Positions 8,576 to 22,926 of a DNA stretch of 64,000 bases are shown piece by piece; the first letter of the stretch is position 1, and the number at the start of each line of letters is the position of its first letter. Below the pieces are notes generated by a model that did not search any database, was not told the origin of the DNA, and saw only the letters and a list, made by a program, of their open reading frames with translations. The translations under genes were made by a program, and so were the position numbers. This stretch comes from Bradymonas sp963697525 (GTDB lineage Bacteria > Myxococcota_A > Bradymonadia > Bradymonadales > Bradymonadaceae). The stretch is from contig OY969087.1 of the NCBI GenBank assembly GCA_963697525.1, forward strand, positions 1,488,001 through 1,552,000, given 5' to 3'.

Positions 8576-9107
8576 CTCTCCGAAACAAGCTAATCCGCGT
8601 CCGCCCATACGTCCGCTGATCTTCGAGCTCGAACCCGTCGACCTCCACAATCTCCTCGTCCTCGTCCTGCTCGAGCACCACCAACGTGCGGTCGGTGACA
8701 CAAGCAGCGCCGACCATCGCCTCCAGCGCGGCCTCGCCAAGCCCCTTATGATAGGGGGGATCGAGCAACCATAAATCGGGATCGTCGTCGATCATGACCA
8801 ACTGGGAGGCAAACTCGCCTTTGAGCACGATCCCAAAGTCGCGCGCGTCGATGAGCTCGAGGTTTTGTTCGATGATGGCGATGGCCTCGTCGCGCCGATC
8901 GATGAAGTAGCAGGCGCGCGCCCCGCGGCTCAGCGCCTCGCAGCCCAGCGCCCCGGTGCCGGCGAAGCCATCGACGACCACCGCGTCGCGCACCTCGCCC
9001 AGGATGGAAAACAGCGCTTCGCGCACCCGATCGGGGGTGGGCCGGATCTGTCGTGTCTCCGGGGAGACCAGCCTTCTGCCGCCTGCTTTGCCTGCAATAA
9101 TACGCAT
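8565..9107 (-). CDS. rsmD: 16S rRNA (guanine(966)-N2)-methyltransferase
   Basis: SAM-dependent methyltransferase that modifies G966 of 16S rRNA during 30S assembly. 180 aa from the ATG at 9107, chosen because GAGG stands 7 bases upstream and MRIIAGKAGGRRL is the conserved N-terminus of the family. The frame stays open 114 codons further upstream but that part has no family features. Motifs: RPTPDRVREALFSIL, SAM-binding motif VDGFAGTGALGCEALSRGA, and catalytic motif LLDPPYHKGL. It is followed by coaD, as in many genomes. Confidence 0.95.
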   Translation of the reverse strand: MRIIAGKAGGRRLVSPETRQIRPTPDRVREALFSILGEVRDAVVVDGFAGTGALGCEALSRGARACYFIDRRDEAIAIIEQNLELIDARDFGIVLKGEFASQLVMIDDDPDLWLLDPPYHKGLGEAALEAMVGAACVTDRTLVVLEQDEDEEIVEVDGFELEDQRTYGRTRISLFRRVIE

Positions 9108-9395
9108 GGAGTGTCCTCGAGGGGGAAAAAAGACGTCGAGCCACATTATGTGCAGGTTTCGCTTGACCTCAAGCCAAGACCATGTAGACTCCCGCTCCCC
9201 CGCCGAACTGGCCCCGAAAGGGACGACCCGGTGGGGTTGGCGGCTCGCCAAATTTAGCCTTGACGCCAAGGCCAAATGGACTAAGATGCCGCCTCCGCGT
9301 TTCTCAGGAATACGCGGCCGACGCACTCGGTTATGTGCATGTTCGAGAGGACTGGCCATCACGCGATAACTCGCCAGGGGCCGCAAAAAAACCTC
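9108..9395. other. Spacer between rsmD and the rrn promoter
   Basis: No convincing gene is seen. The two small plus-strand frames here lack ribosome binding sites and family features. The minus-strand open frame is only the upstream extension of rsmD. The region presumably holds the divergent rsmD promoter and upstream elements of the rrn promoter; an A-tract at 9385-9391 precedes its -35. Confidence 0.5.
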
Positions 9396-9424
9396 TTGAC
9401 AGGCAGAGACGAAGCACTTACCTT
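9396..9424 (+). promoter_or_regulatory. rrn operon promoter
   Basis: A perfect -35 TTGACA (9396-9401) is followed after 17 bases by TACCTT (9419-9424), a weak -10. An A-tract just upstream could act as an UP element. The position, 389 bases before mature 16S, fits a ribosomal leader promoter. Confidence 0.6.
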
Positions 9425-9476
9425 CTGCCGCCCGCTGACGAGAAAACATCTCTTCAGCGCTCTTTGAAAACAGAAT

Positions 9477-9501
9477 AGGAGTTCAGACAAGACGGCACGT
9501 C
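9477..9501 (+). other. 16S precursor processing stem, 5' arm
   Basis: These 25 bases are exactly complementary to 11448-11472 beyond the 16S 3' end. Pairing would enclose the whole 16S sequence in a long duplex of the type cut by RNase III. Pairing continues past a 4-base bulge on the outer side. Confidence 0.85.
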
Positions 9502-9518
9502 TTAGAGATTAAAAGAGG

Positions 9519-9530
9519 TGCTCTTTGTTT
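9519..9530 (+). promoter_or_regulatory. boxA-like antitermination site in the rrn leader
   Basis: TGCTCTTTGTTT matches the first eight bases of the NusB/NusE-binding boxA (TGCTCTTTAACA). A second, weaker copy GCTCTTTGAAAA lies at 9459-9470, and a related GTCTTTGAAAATT lies before 23S at 11731. Confidence 0.6.
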
Positions 9531-9812
9531 GACGAAGCTGATGTGCAGACGAGTCGATATGGCTCGCGTGACGCGCGTCCCTTTCTTAAAGGGGCTCGGA
9601 CATAGATGCCCGAAGCGCACGCGGCCCGAGCGCAAGGCTTGTTGATCGGGGTTTCCTGACAGGTTCCCGCAGGTCATAAGTCGTCGTCTCATTCGTGAGA
9701 TAAGTGCTCGGTCATCAAATCGACCAAAACCTGTACGCAGCTCTTACAAGCAAAGATCACCGTTACACTTAAGACGTGTACCGCAGTGATCGCTTGAAGT
9801 GAGCTCAAATTC

Positions 9813-11349
<1,537 letters not shown>

Positions 11350-11447
11350 ACGGAGCTTATCGCTCTACTACGACTCGCATCTATCTTAAGCATTTCGCTT
11401 AAGTGTGCTCGCATCCTTCGTCAATCAATTCGAGCGCCTCTTTCTTC

Positions 11448-11472
11448 GACGTGCCGTCTTGTCTGAACTCCT
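11448..11472 (+). other. 16S precursor processing stem, 3' arm
   Basis: Exact reverse complement of 9477-9501; closes the 16S precursor loop. It lies 18 bases before tRNA-Ile. Confidence 0.85.
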
Positions 11473-11490
11473 GTTTTGGATCCGCGTCAT

Positions 11491-11564
<74 letters not shown>

Positions 11565-11652
11565 CTGGGAACAGAGAGCAAAAGAAACCGCTTCGCGTGC
11601 GCTTTTGCGCGGCCAAGCCAACGCTTTTGTTGTCTGTTTTCTACTTTGACGT

Positions 11653-11725
11653 GGGGGATTAGCTCAGTTGGGAGAGCATCGCCTTTGCAAGGCGAGGGTC
11701 ATCGGTTCGAGTCCGATATCCTCCA
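11653..11725 (+). tRNA. tRNA-Ala (TGC)
   Basis: 73 bases without CCA. The acceptor GGGGGAT pairs with ATCCTCC (one G-T wobble). The anticodon loop TTTGCAA between TCGCC and GGCGA gives anticodon TGC. Second tRNA of the 16S-23S spacer. Confidence 0.97.
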
Positions 11726-11735
11726 CTGAGGTCTT

Positions 11736-11762
11736 TGAAAATTGCATAGGACAGTGTCTTTT
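11736..11762 (+). other. 23S precursor processing stem, 5' arm
   Basis: 27 bases complementary to 15080-15106 with only two G-U wobbles, enclosing the whole 23S sequence. The arm starts inside the spacer boxA-like sequence. Confidence 0.85.
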
Positions 11763-11982
11763 GAAGGACAAACTCATCAACAGATGAGGTTGTCCTCAGT
11801 CAGGCATCTTCCGTTCACATCTTCGGATGTGGACGAAACGATACACTGGTCCGATGGACCCTGGAATCGAGCAAGCAATACGCTTGATGATTCCGAACGT
11901 CCATCTGAGACAATTAGAAACATCAAGCGCACTTTAATCGTGGTGTCTTCTTTGAGAGGGCATCGCGGGTAACTTTACGAAA

Positions 11983-15019
<3,037 letters not shown>

Positions 15020-15079
15020 TTATCTTTGCTTTGCTCGACCCCAGGGTCGGTCGGATCAGTTAAGAGGTGCCTCGACGCC

Positions 15080-15106
15080 AAAAGACACTGTCCTGTGCGA
15101 TTTTCA
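15080..15106 (+). other. 23S precursor processing stem, 3' arm
   Basis: Complement of 11736-11762 with two G-U pairs. It lies 13 bases before 5S rRNA. Confidence 0.85.
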
Positions 15107-15119
15107 TCGCACCACGCTT

Positions 15120-15237
15120 TGCTGGTGGTTACAGCGGAGAGGTCACACCCGATCCCATCCCGAACTCGGTCGTTAAGCTCTCCAGCGCCCATGGTACTGC
15201 AGCGGTGACGCTGTGGGAGAGTAGGTCGCTGCCAGCA
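15120..15237 (+). rRNA. rrf: 5S ribosomal RNA
   Basis: About 118 bases. Terminal helix TGCTGG/CCAGCA, the conserved loop segment CACACCCGATCCCATCCCGA, and GTAGGTCGCTGCCAGCA at the 3' end. Last gene of the rrn operon. Confidence 0.93.
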
Positions 15238-15244
15238 TTTTCTT

Positions 15245-15284
15245 CCAAAAGCCCCGACGAATTTCGATTCGTCGGGGCTTTTGG
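15245..15284 (+). terminator. rrn operon terminator
   Basis: Perfect 18-base-pair stem (15245-15262 with 15267-15284) capped by a stable TTCG tetraloop. The stem ends in AAAAG/CTTTT, so the T-run is within the 3' arm. It directly follows 5S. Confidence 0.9.
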
Positions 15285-15653
15285 CGTTTCTTGGCAGCGG
15301 ATTTTGCGAGGCGATGGCCCTGCAGGGCGCACACGCCAGCTATTTCGGTGGAACTACTATTGAAGGGCGGACGAGTTGCCACGTTTGCGCGAGGCGGTCG
15401 TAGTGCAGATAAGCCACGTGGCTATTGGTCAATTGCACCGCTTCGCGCAAACGCCGCGGATCGTCCGCCCCTCAATCCTAATTTCATAAATAGCGGGCGC
15501 TGCTTGCCTGCAGGGCGTACTTCATCGATGCGTAGGCCCTGCAGGGCGCACACGCCAGCTATTGACGTAGAACTACTATTGAAGGGCGGACGATTTGCCA
15601 CGTTTGCGCGAGGCGGTCGTATTGCAGGCTAGCCACGCTGGTGCTTCCGTGCG
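15285..15653. repeat. Noncoding repeat cluster after the rrn operon
   Basis: No gene is supported here. Two direct copies of a 103-base sequence (15316-15418 and 15535-15637) begin GGCCCTGCAGGGCGCACACG and share GGGCGGACGA and CGTTTGCGCGAGGCGGTCGT. Between them, at about 15430-15527, lies a diverged copy in inverse orientation (ATCGTCCGCCCCTCAAT ... CCTGCAGGGCG). Any one direct copy and the inverted copy can fold into a long hairpin. Each copy begins with or carries the CCTGCAGG core. There is no transposase and no clear target-site duplication; a MITE-like or palindromic intergenic element is likely. Confidence 0.8.
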
Positions 15654-16598
15654 TCAATTGGCGGCCGGGCAGAGGGTCTGGACGACGGTGATCTTGCCGG
15701 GTTCGATGTTGGCGGCCAGCCTCGCCAGCGACGACTCGTCGCTCGCGAAGACGTGGCAGCCGGTGGGCTCGCCGGTCGCCGTGAGGTCGTAGCCGCCCGG
15801 TGGCACGTTCAAATAGGCCGCGGTGGAGTTGATGGTCGTTTCAGTCAGGTCGCGGTCGGGAAGGCCGTCTTGATTGGTGTACAGCGGACCGTCGCCGGCC
15901 TGCGGCTCGAGCGCGACCGCGACACCGCCGATACCCAGGTCCATGAGGTGGTTGGTGGGGGTAAGGGTTTGGTAGACGAGGATTCCGTTGGAGTTGTCCT
16001 GGTTCGCGCCGGCGAATTGAAGCAGGGCTTGGAAGGTGGCCTTGGCCACGGGCCGGAAAAGCCGCCGGCTGTTGTCGGCTTCATGGGCGATGAAGGGGAT
16101 GCGCTCCGTACTGTAGTCGTTGTCGCCGAATTCCAAGACGACGAACGAGCCCTCGGGGATATTGTCGAACGAGAAGGTCTTCGCGTCATCGATCGTGGTG
16201 CACATCGACACGGCGGCGCAGTTGAGATGGGTGATGCACACCTTGTGGCCGCTCAGCGGGGGGCCGCCGCCCCCGAGTCTCGCGACGATTCCGCTCATGG
16301 TAAACGTGTTGCCCACAGTGGGGGCCGTGCAGTCGAGCGGGGGCGGGCCCGATGTGGCGACGCCGACGTCCGCCCTGCTCGCATCCGGCCTGTTCGCATC
16401 TGCCTGGGAGGCGTCCGCGGTGGCGGTGTCAGTGGTGCTCGTGTCCGCGCTGGTAGTGTCCGCGCCGACGTCCGCGTCGGAGCCGTGCATGGCGGCGTCG
16501 TCGTCGGTCTGCGCCGTCGATTGCTGCTGGGGTGGATCCGTGGCGCAGGCACCGAGGGTCAGAGCGAGCAGGACAGCGCAAGGGGTACGTGTGGACAT
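15654..16598 (-). CDS. Putative lipoprotein of unknown function
   Basis: 314 aa. The ATG at 16598 was chosen because it opens a lipoprotein signal (STRTPCAVLLALTLGAC) and has GGAG upstream; the open frame extends 25 codons further without such features. After the lipidated Cys comes a Thr/Ala/Asp-rich linker (about residues 25-95) that would tether the domain away from the membrane. A compact domain of about 200 aa follows, with CTAPTVGNTFTMSGIV and four further cysteines (VCITHLNCAAVSMC and others). The TFSFDNIPEGSFVVLEF segment resembles carboxypeptidase-regulatory-like (CnaB/SdrD-type) beta-sandwich folds that modify 'metaphors' such as SGxV ... PEGxY. Function unknown. Confidence 0.75.
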   Translation of the reverse strand: MSTRTPCAVLLALTLGACATDPPQQQSTAQTDDDAAMHGSDADVGADTTSADTSTTDTATADASQADANRPDASRADVGVATSGPPPLDCTAPTVGNTFTMSGIVARLGGGGPPLSGHKVCITHLNCAAVSMCTTIDDAKTFSFDNIPEGSFVVLEFGDNDYSTERIPFIAHEADNSRRLFRPVAKATFQALLQFAGANQDNSNGILVYQTLTPTNHLMDLGIGGVAVALEPQAGDGPLYTNQDGLPDRDLTETTINSTAAYLNVPPGGYDLTATGEPTGCHVFASDESSLARLAANIEPGKITVVQTLCPAAN

Positions 16599-16691
16599 CG
16601 CTTCAGGCTCCAGATCGAGGTATGCCCGAAAGCATAGCACCTGCGCGGCGGCCAGGTCTATTCGCGACGGCACGGCGGCCGCGCAGAATCC

Positions 16692-17060
16692 TCAAGACTC
16701 GCCGAGGAGGGCGCTGATCTGTGCCTGCAACGTGCCAAATTCCACAGGCTTGGTCGCAAAGTCGTCGCATCCGACCGACAGCGCCTTGTCTCGATCGGCC
16801 GCCAGCGCGTGCGCCGTCAGCGCGATGATCGGAATATCGGCGGTGGCCTCATCGCCCTTGATGCGCCGCGTGGCCTCCCAGCCGTCCATCACCGGAAGGC
16901 TGAGGTCCATAAGGATGACGTCGGGGCGAAGCTGCTCGGCTTTGCTCACAGCGGTCTCGCCGTCGGGGGCGACCACCACCTGGTGGCCGCGTCGCTGGAG
17001 GCGACGGGCGAGCATGTCCCGGTTCATGTCATTGTCTTCGACGAGCAAAATCTTGGCCAT
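16692..17060 (-). CDS. Single-domain response regulator (CheY/DivK-like)
   Basis: 122 aa receiver with no output domain. ATG at 17060 with GGAG 8 bases upstream. It starts AKILLVEDNDMNRD (acidic pocket), with the phospho-acceptor Asp in VILMDLSLPVMDG, the Thr in IIALTAHAL and the Lys in DDFATKPVEFG. It lies 66 bases downstream of the hybrid histidine kinase gene on the same strand, so it is the likely phosphorylation partner of that kinase. Output presumably passes by protein-protein contact or a phosphorelay. Confidence 0.9.
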   Translation of the reverse strand: MAKILLVEDNDMNRDMLARRLQRRGHQVVVAPDGETAVSKAEQLRPDVILMDLSLPVMDGWEATRRIKGDEATADIPIIALTAHALAADRDKALSVGCDDFATKPVEFGTLQAQISALLGES

Positions 17061-17126
17061 GGTTGGATCTCCAAGTCTCGTTGGTGAGGGGACTGGAAAA
17101 AGCAAACGTGTCAGTTGGGGGCGCGC

Positions 17127-19259
<2,133 letters not shown>

Positions 19260-19590
19260 CTGATTGCTCCTGAAAAAACGTGAGTTCACGTGCACAGCAG
19301 ATGCCGTGGAGCATCTGCTGTGGATGAAAAAATCCACCTTTACTGTAAGGGGCACGGATCTCGTGGGCAACAGCTAAAATGCGAAAAATATGCGTGAGCT
19401 CAACAGGTTGCCCCGGGGCGGCCGCCCGCAGCAGCTTTACGCGCCAACAGCAAAATTAGGGGCGAGAACGTCGCCGCGGCGCGATCTGCGGCGATCGCAC
19501 GCAACGAAACAGCGGGTTTCGCCGATAACCGTAATGAGGGGCCTACACAAGGCTTCCGACTCTGAGAACTGATAAACGACGGAGGTTCCC
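19260..19590. other. Divergent intergenic region with sigma-28-like promoter
   Basis: 331 bases between the hybrid kinase (minus) and the methyltransferase (plus). It holds the shared promoter-like element listed separately, a GC-rich stretch at 19410-19500, and the ribosome site GGAGG (19581-19585) of the methyltransferase. No gene is seen. Confidence 0.6.
19502..19528 (+). promoter_or_regulatory. Sigma-28 (FliA/WhiG)-type promoter, copy 1
   Basis: CAACGAAA (19502-19509), 11 bases, GCCGATAA (19521-19528). The -10 is identical to the FliA consensus and the 11-base spacing is the FliA spacing; the -35 differs from TAAAGTTT. The flanks (ACG before, ACC and ATGAGGGGC after) are also shared with copies at 26250 and 50904. 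It lies 62 bases before the GTG of the methyltransferase. Confidence 0.65.
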
Positions 19591-22500
19591 GTGAACGATA
19601 CAAGTGTGAACGCCCACGCTGAGATGGGCTGCCAAGAAGATGTTCTGCGAGCAATCGCGACGTCGCTGCAGGACGGCGACTGGCCAACCCTTGCCGAGCG
19701 ACTCGGCTTCGCGACCGAGCGTCGTGTGCCCATTCCAACCGAGGCCTACCCTGTCTGGGGAATTGAGCCCGAGGCGGCCGACGGCTGCGATGGTGTGGAG
19801 GTGCTGGCCGCCGAGGCGCACTATCGCCTGTTGTTGGTCCACGGCGGCGACTTCGCCGAGCTACGACGCATGATGATGAGCGTGCATCGGCTCAACCCCG
19901 AGCAGTTGGTGCTGTGGTGGTGGTGGCGCACGCATACTTTGAGCGTGGCGGTGGTCGACCAGCGCAGCGACGGGCGGCCGTTCGTGCGCCGACTGGACCT
20001 CGACCGGCGCGCCCCCGACGCGCTCGGCCTGGAGCAGCTCGCCGCTCTCGACATCGGTGACCTCGCGCGGGGTGATGTCGCCGACTCCACCCGCGCCCTC
20101 GAGCGGCACGTGCGCGAGGTGCTCGAGCAGGAGGGCTTGACCCGACGATTTTTCGCCGGGTTCACCCGCGCGCTCGAGCAACTGCGCGACGCGATGGTCG
20201 ACGGACCGCAGGCCGAGCGCGATCGCCACCACGTGGCCCTGGCGACGCTGCTTCGACTCGTTTTTCTGTATTTCCTGCAGCGTCGAGGCGCCCTCGACGA
20301 CGATCGCCGATTCGTGCTTCGAAAGCTTCGGCAGGCACGCGCGGCCGGTCAGAACTTCTATGCCACGGTGCTGCGCCCGCTATTCTTCGGGGCCCTCAAC
20401 CGCCCCGCCGAGGAGCGCGAGCCGGCGATTGGCGAGCTCGGCGAGCTTCCCTTCCTCAATGGTGGGCTCTTCGAGCCCCTGCCGGTCGAAGCCGCCCATC
20501 CCGCGCTCGGTTGGGCCGACGACGTCTGGGGTGAGGTCATCGAGAATCTGCTCGAGCGTTTCCACTTTGCCGCCGAGGAGATGCAGGGGGCCGACGAGCA
20601 GCGCGCGGTCGACCCGGAGATGCTCGGGCGGGTCTTCGAGGGGCTGATGTACGGAGACTCCCGGCGGCGCTCGGGTAGCTTCTACACCCCGCGCGACATC
20701 GTGCGCCGGTTGGTCGACGAGGCGCTGGCCGGGTATTTGGGCGACCGCACCAGCCTGTCGCACGAGCAGGTCGACCAACTGCTCGGCGGTCGGCGAGTCA
20801 CCTTGTCCGAGGCTCGTCGCGAGGACGTGCGCGAGGCGCTTCGGTCGGTGCACATTCTCGATCCGGCCGTCGGAACGGGCGCCTTCCTACTGGAGGCGCT
20901 CCACGCCTTGCGACGCTGTTGGCGTGCGTTGGGCAACGACGCCTCCGGCGACCCGCTCGCCCAATACCGCCGTGTTCGCGAGCTGATCCACGACCACCTC
21001 TTCGGCGTGGATATTCAGCACACGGCGGTGCGCCTATGCGAACTTCGGCTGTGGCTGTCGCTTTTGACGACGCTTCCGCGGGTGCCCATCGACGAGATTC
21101 CGCCGCTTCCCAACCTGTCGCACAAGGTCTGCGTGGGGAACTCCCTGGTCGCGCCCACAGATCTCGTCGAGCTGCGGGCGGGGACGTCGAGCTTTACCTC
21201 GTGGGCGGCGAGCCTCGAGGGCCAGTCCAACCGGCAATTGCTCGACGACCTGCGCGAGGCCCAGGACGAGTACCTGACGACCCACGGATCGCCCAAGAAG
21301 GCGGTCCGTCGGCGCATCGGCAAACTCGAGGAGAAGTTGCAACGCGCGATGTTGCACGGCCGTCGCCAGGCCCTCGCGGAGAGGCTGCGTCCGATCGAAC
21401 GCCTGAGCGCGTCGCGCGACCTCTTCGGCGACGACGTCTCACTGGACACGGCGCAGCGGCGCGAGCGCGACGAGCTCGTCGCCCAGATCGATGCCGTGGA
21501 CGCCGCGCTCGATGCGCTCGACAAGGGGCGTGAGGCGCCGCTGGCCTTCAGCTACGCCACGCGCTTCGGCCAGCTCGTCGAGCACGGCGGCTTCGACATC
21601 GTCATCACCAACCCGCCGTGGGTGCGCGCGCATAATATCGACGCCGCCCAGCGCGACGTGCTGCGCGCGCGGTACCGCAGCCATCGGCGCCGGCTGTGGC
21701 CGAGCGCCAAGCGCGCGGGCATCCGCGCACCGTTTGGGCCGCAGGTCGACCTGGCGGCGCTGTTCGTCGAGCGCTCGCTGGAGTTGTTGCGCCCCGGTGG
21801 GCGGCTGTGCGGCCTCGTGCCCGCCAAGCTGCTCAGTTCGCTGCACGGCACGGCGCTGCGCGAGTTGCTCGCCGAGCACGCGCTGGTCGCTTTGGAGGAC
21901 TATTCGGACGGCGATCGCCGCCTCTTCGACGCCACCGTCTACCCGGCGATGGTCCACGTGCAGAAAAGCCCCCGGCCGCGCGAGCGCCAGGTGCAGCGCC
22001 CCGCGCGCCGCCCGCCTGACACGCGGGTGGCGGTGTGGCGCGGCGCGCAGCGCCATTCGTGGACGGCCGATGCCTCCACAGTCTTCTCCAAACCCGACGA
22101 GCCCGGGGCTCCATGGGTGCTCGCCGAGCCGAGCGTTACGCGCATTTTCGAGGGCATGCGCGCCGTGTCGGTCCCGCTGGGCGAGGTCGACGCGTTGCAG
22201 CCGCTGCGCGGCTTATTTACCGGGTGCAACGACGTCTTCGTGCATTCGGACGCCGAGGTGCGCAGCCTCCTCGGAGCGGACACCGACGCGTTCAGCCGGC
22301 CGGTCGTCAGCGGCCGGGACGTGCGCCCGTGGTCCGTCGACACCGACCGCCGAATCTTTTGGCCCTACGATGCGCGCATGAACTTTCGCGACGACCTGCC
22401 CGAGGACCTGCGTCGCTACTTCGCCGGTCACGCCGAGCGCCTCGTGGGGCGCAGCGATTACCGGCCCGACAAGCCGCTGTGGCAGATGTTTCGCGTCAAG

Positions 22501-22926
22501 CCCGAGCTCGTGCGCCCCAAGGTGGTCTGGCGGGATCTGAGCCCGAAGCTCGAGGCCGCGCTGGCCCCGGCCGGGATGGTGCCGCTGAACACGGTTTACT
22601 TCATCGCGCTTCGCGACGAGCGGCGCGCGCGCCTTCTGGCCGGGTTGATGAACAGCGCGCCGATGCGCGCCGTGGCCTATGCCTTGGGCGAGCGCGCCCG
22701 CGGCGGCTGGCGGCGCCACTTCGCGTGGGTGATCCGCATGCTGCCGGTGCCCGAGCGCTTCGTCGACTTCGTCGAGGGGGCCGACGACGCCGGGCTGCTC
22801 ACCATCGAGCGTGCGCTGCGCACCAATCCACGCGCGAGTGACCGGCTCGCCAGCGAGCTCTTCGAGTTGAGCGCCGACGACGTGGCCACGCTGCGGCGGT
22901 GGCGCGTCGACGAGGAGGCGGCGTGA
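19591..22926 (+). CDS. Eco57I/PglX-like adenine-specific DNA methyltransferase (DrmMI-like)
   Basis: 1111 aa. GTG start with GGAGG 5 bases upstream. The central catalytic region has FYTPRDIVRRLVDEAL (about 365), SAM motif I LDPAVGTGAFLLEAL (about 423) and catalytic motif IV ITNPPWVRAHN (about 672). The long insert between them contains a basic coiled coil. This is the gamma-class N6-adenine layout of Eco57I, BREX PglX and DISARM DrmMI proteins. The N-terminal 330 residues show no PD-(D/E)XK nuclease motif that I can find, so it is probably a methyltransferase without its own nuclease. The C-terminal 300 residues are the expected target-recognition region. The stop overlaps the start of the helicase gene by one base. 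Base composition matches neighbours, so recent transfer is not evident. Confidence 0.85.
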   Translation: MNDTSVNAHAEMGCQEDVLRAIATSLQDGDWPTLAERLGFATERRVPIPTEAYPVWGIEPEAADGCDGVEVLAAEAHYRLLLVHGGDFAELRRMMMSVHRLNPEQLVLWWWWRTHTLSVAVVDQRSDGRPFVRRLDLDRRAPDALGLEQLAALDIGDLARGDVADSTRALERHVREVLEQEGLTRRFFAGFTRALEQLRDAMVDGPQAERDRHHVALATLLRLVFLYFLQRRGALDDDRRFVLRKLRQARAAGQNFYATVLRPLFFGALNRPAEEREPAIGELGELPFLNGGLFEPLPVEAAHPALGWADDVWGEVIENLLERFHFAAEEMQGADEQRAVDPEMLGRVFEGLMYGDSRRRSGSFYTPRDIVRRLVDEALAGYLGDRTSLSHEQVDQLLGGRRVTLSEARREDVREALRSVHILDPAVGTGAFLLEALHALRRCWRALGNDASGDPLAQYRRVRELIHDHLFGVDIQHTAVRLCELRLWLSLLTTLPRVPIDEIPPLPNLSHKVCVGNSLVAPTDLVELRAGTSSFTSWAASLEGQSNRQLLDDLREAQDEYLTTHGSPKKAVRRRIGKLEEKLQRAMLHGRRQALAERLRPIERLSASRDLFGDDVSLDTAQRRERDELVAQIDAVDAALDALDKGREAPLAFSYATRFGQLVEHGGFDIVITNPPWVRAHNIDAAQRDVLRARYRSHRRRLWPSAKRAGIRAPFGPQVDLAALFVERSLELLRPGGRLCGLVPAKLLSSLHGTALRELLAEHALVALEDYSDGDRRLFDATVYPAMVHVQKSPRPRERQVQRPARRPPDTRVAVWRGAQRHSWTADASTVFSKPDEPGAPWVLAEPSVTRIFEGMRAVSVPLGEVDALQPLRGLFTGCNDVFVHSDAEVRSLLGADTDAFSRPVVSGRDVRPWSVDTDRRIFWPYDARMNFRDDLPEDLRRYFAGHAERLVGRSDYRPDKPLWQMFRVKPELVRPKVVWRDLSPKLEAALAPAGMVPLNTVYFIALRDERRARLLAGLMNSAPMRAVAYALGERARGGWRRHFAWVIRMLPVPERFVDFVEGADDAGLLTIERALRTNPRASDRLASELFELSADDVATLRRWRVDEEAA

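Noticed and set aside
15316..15637. Possible CRISPR array
   Set aside because: Only two direct copies of about 100 bases with an inverted third; no regular short repeats or spacers.
19591..22926. Complete type IIG restriction enzyme (methyltransferase plus nuclease)
   Set aside because: No PD-(D/E)XK or other nuclease motif was found in the N-terminal 330 residues; read as methyltransferase only.
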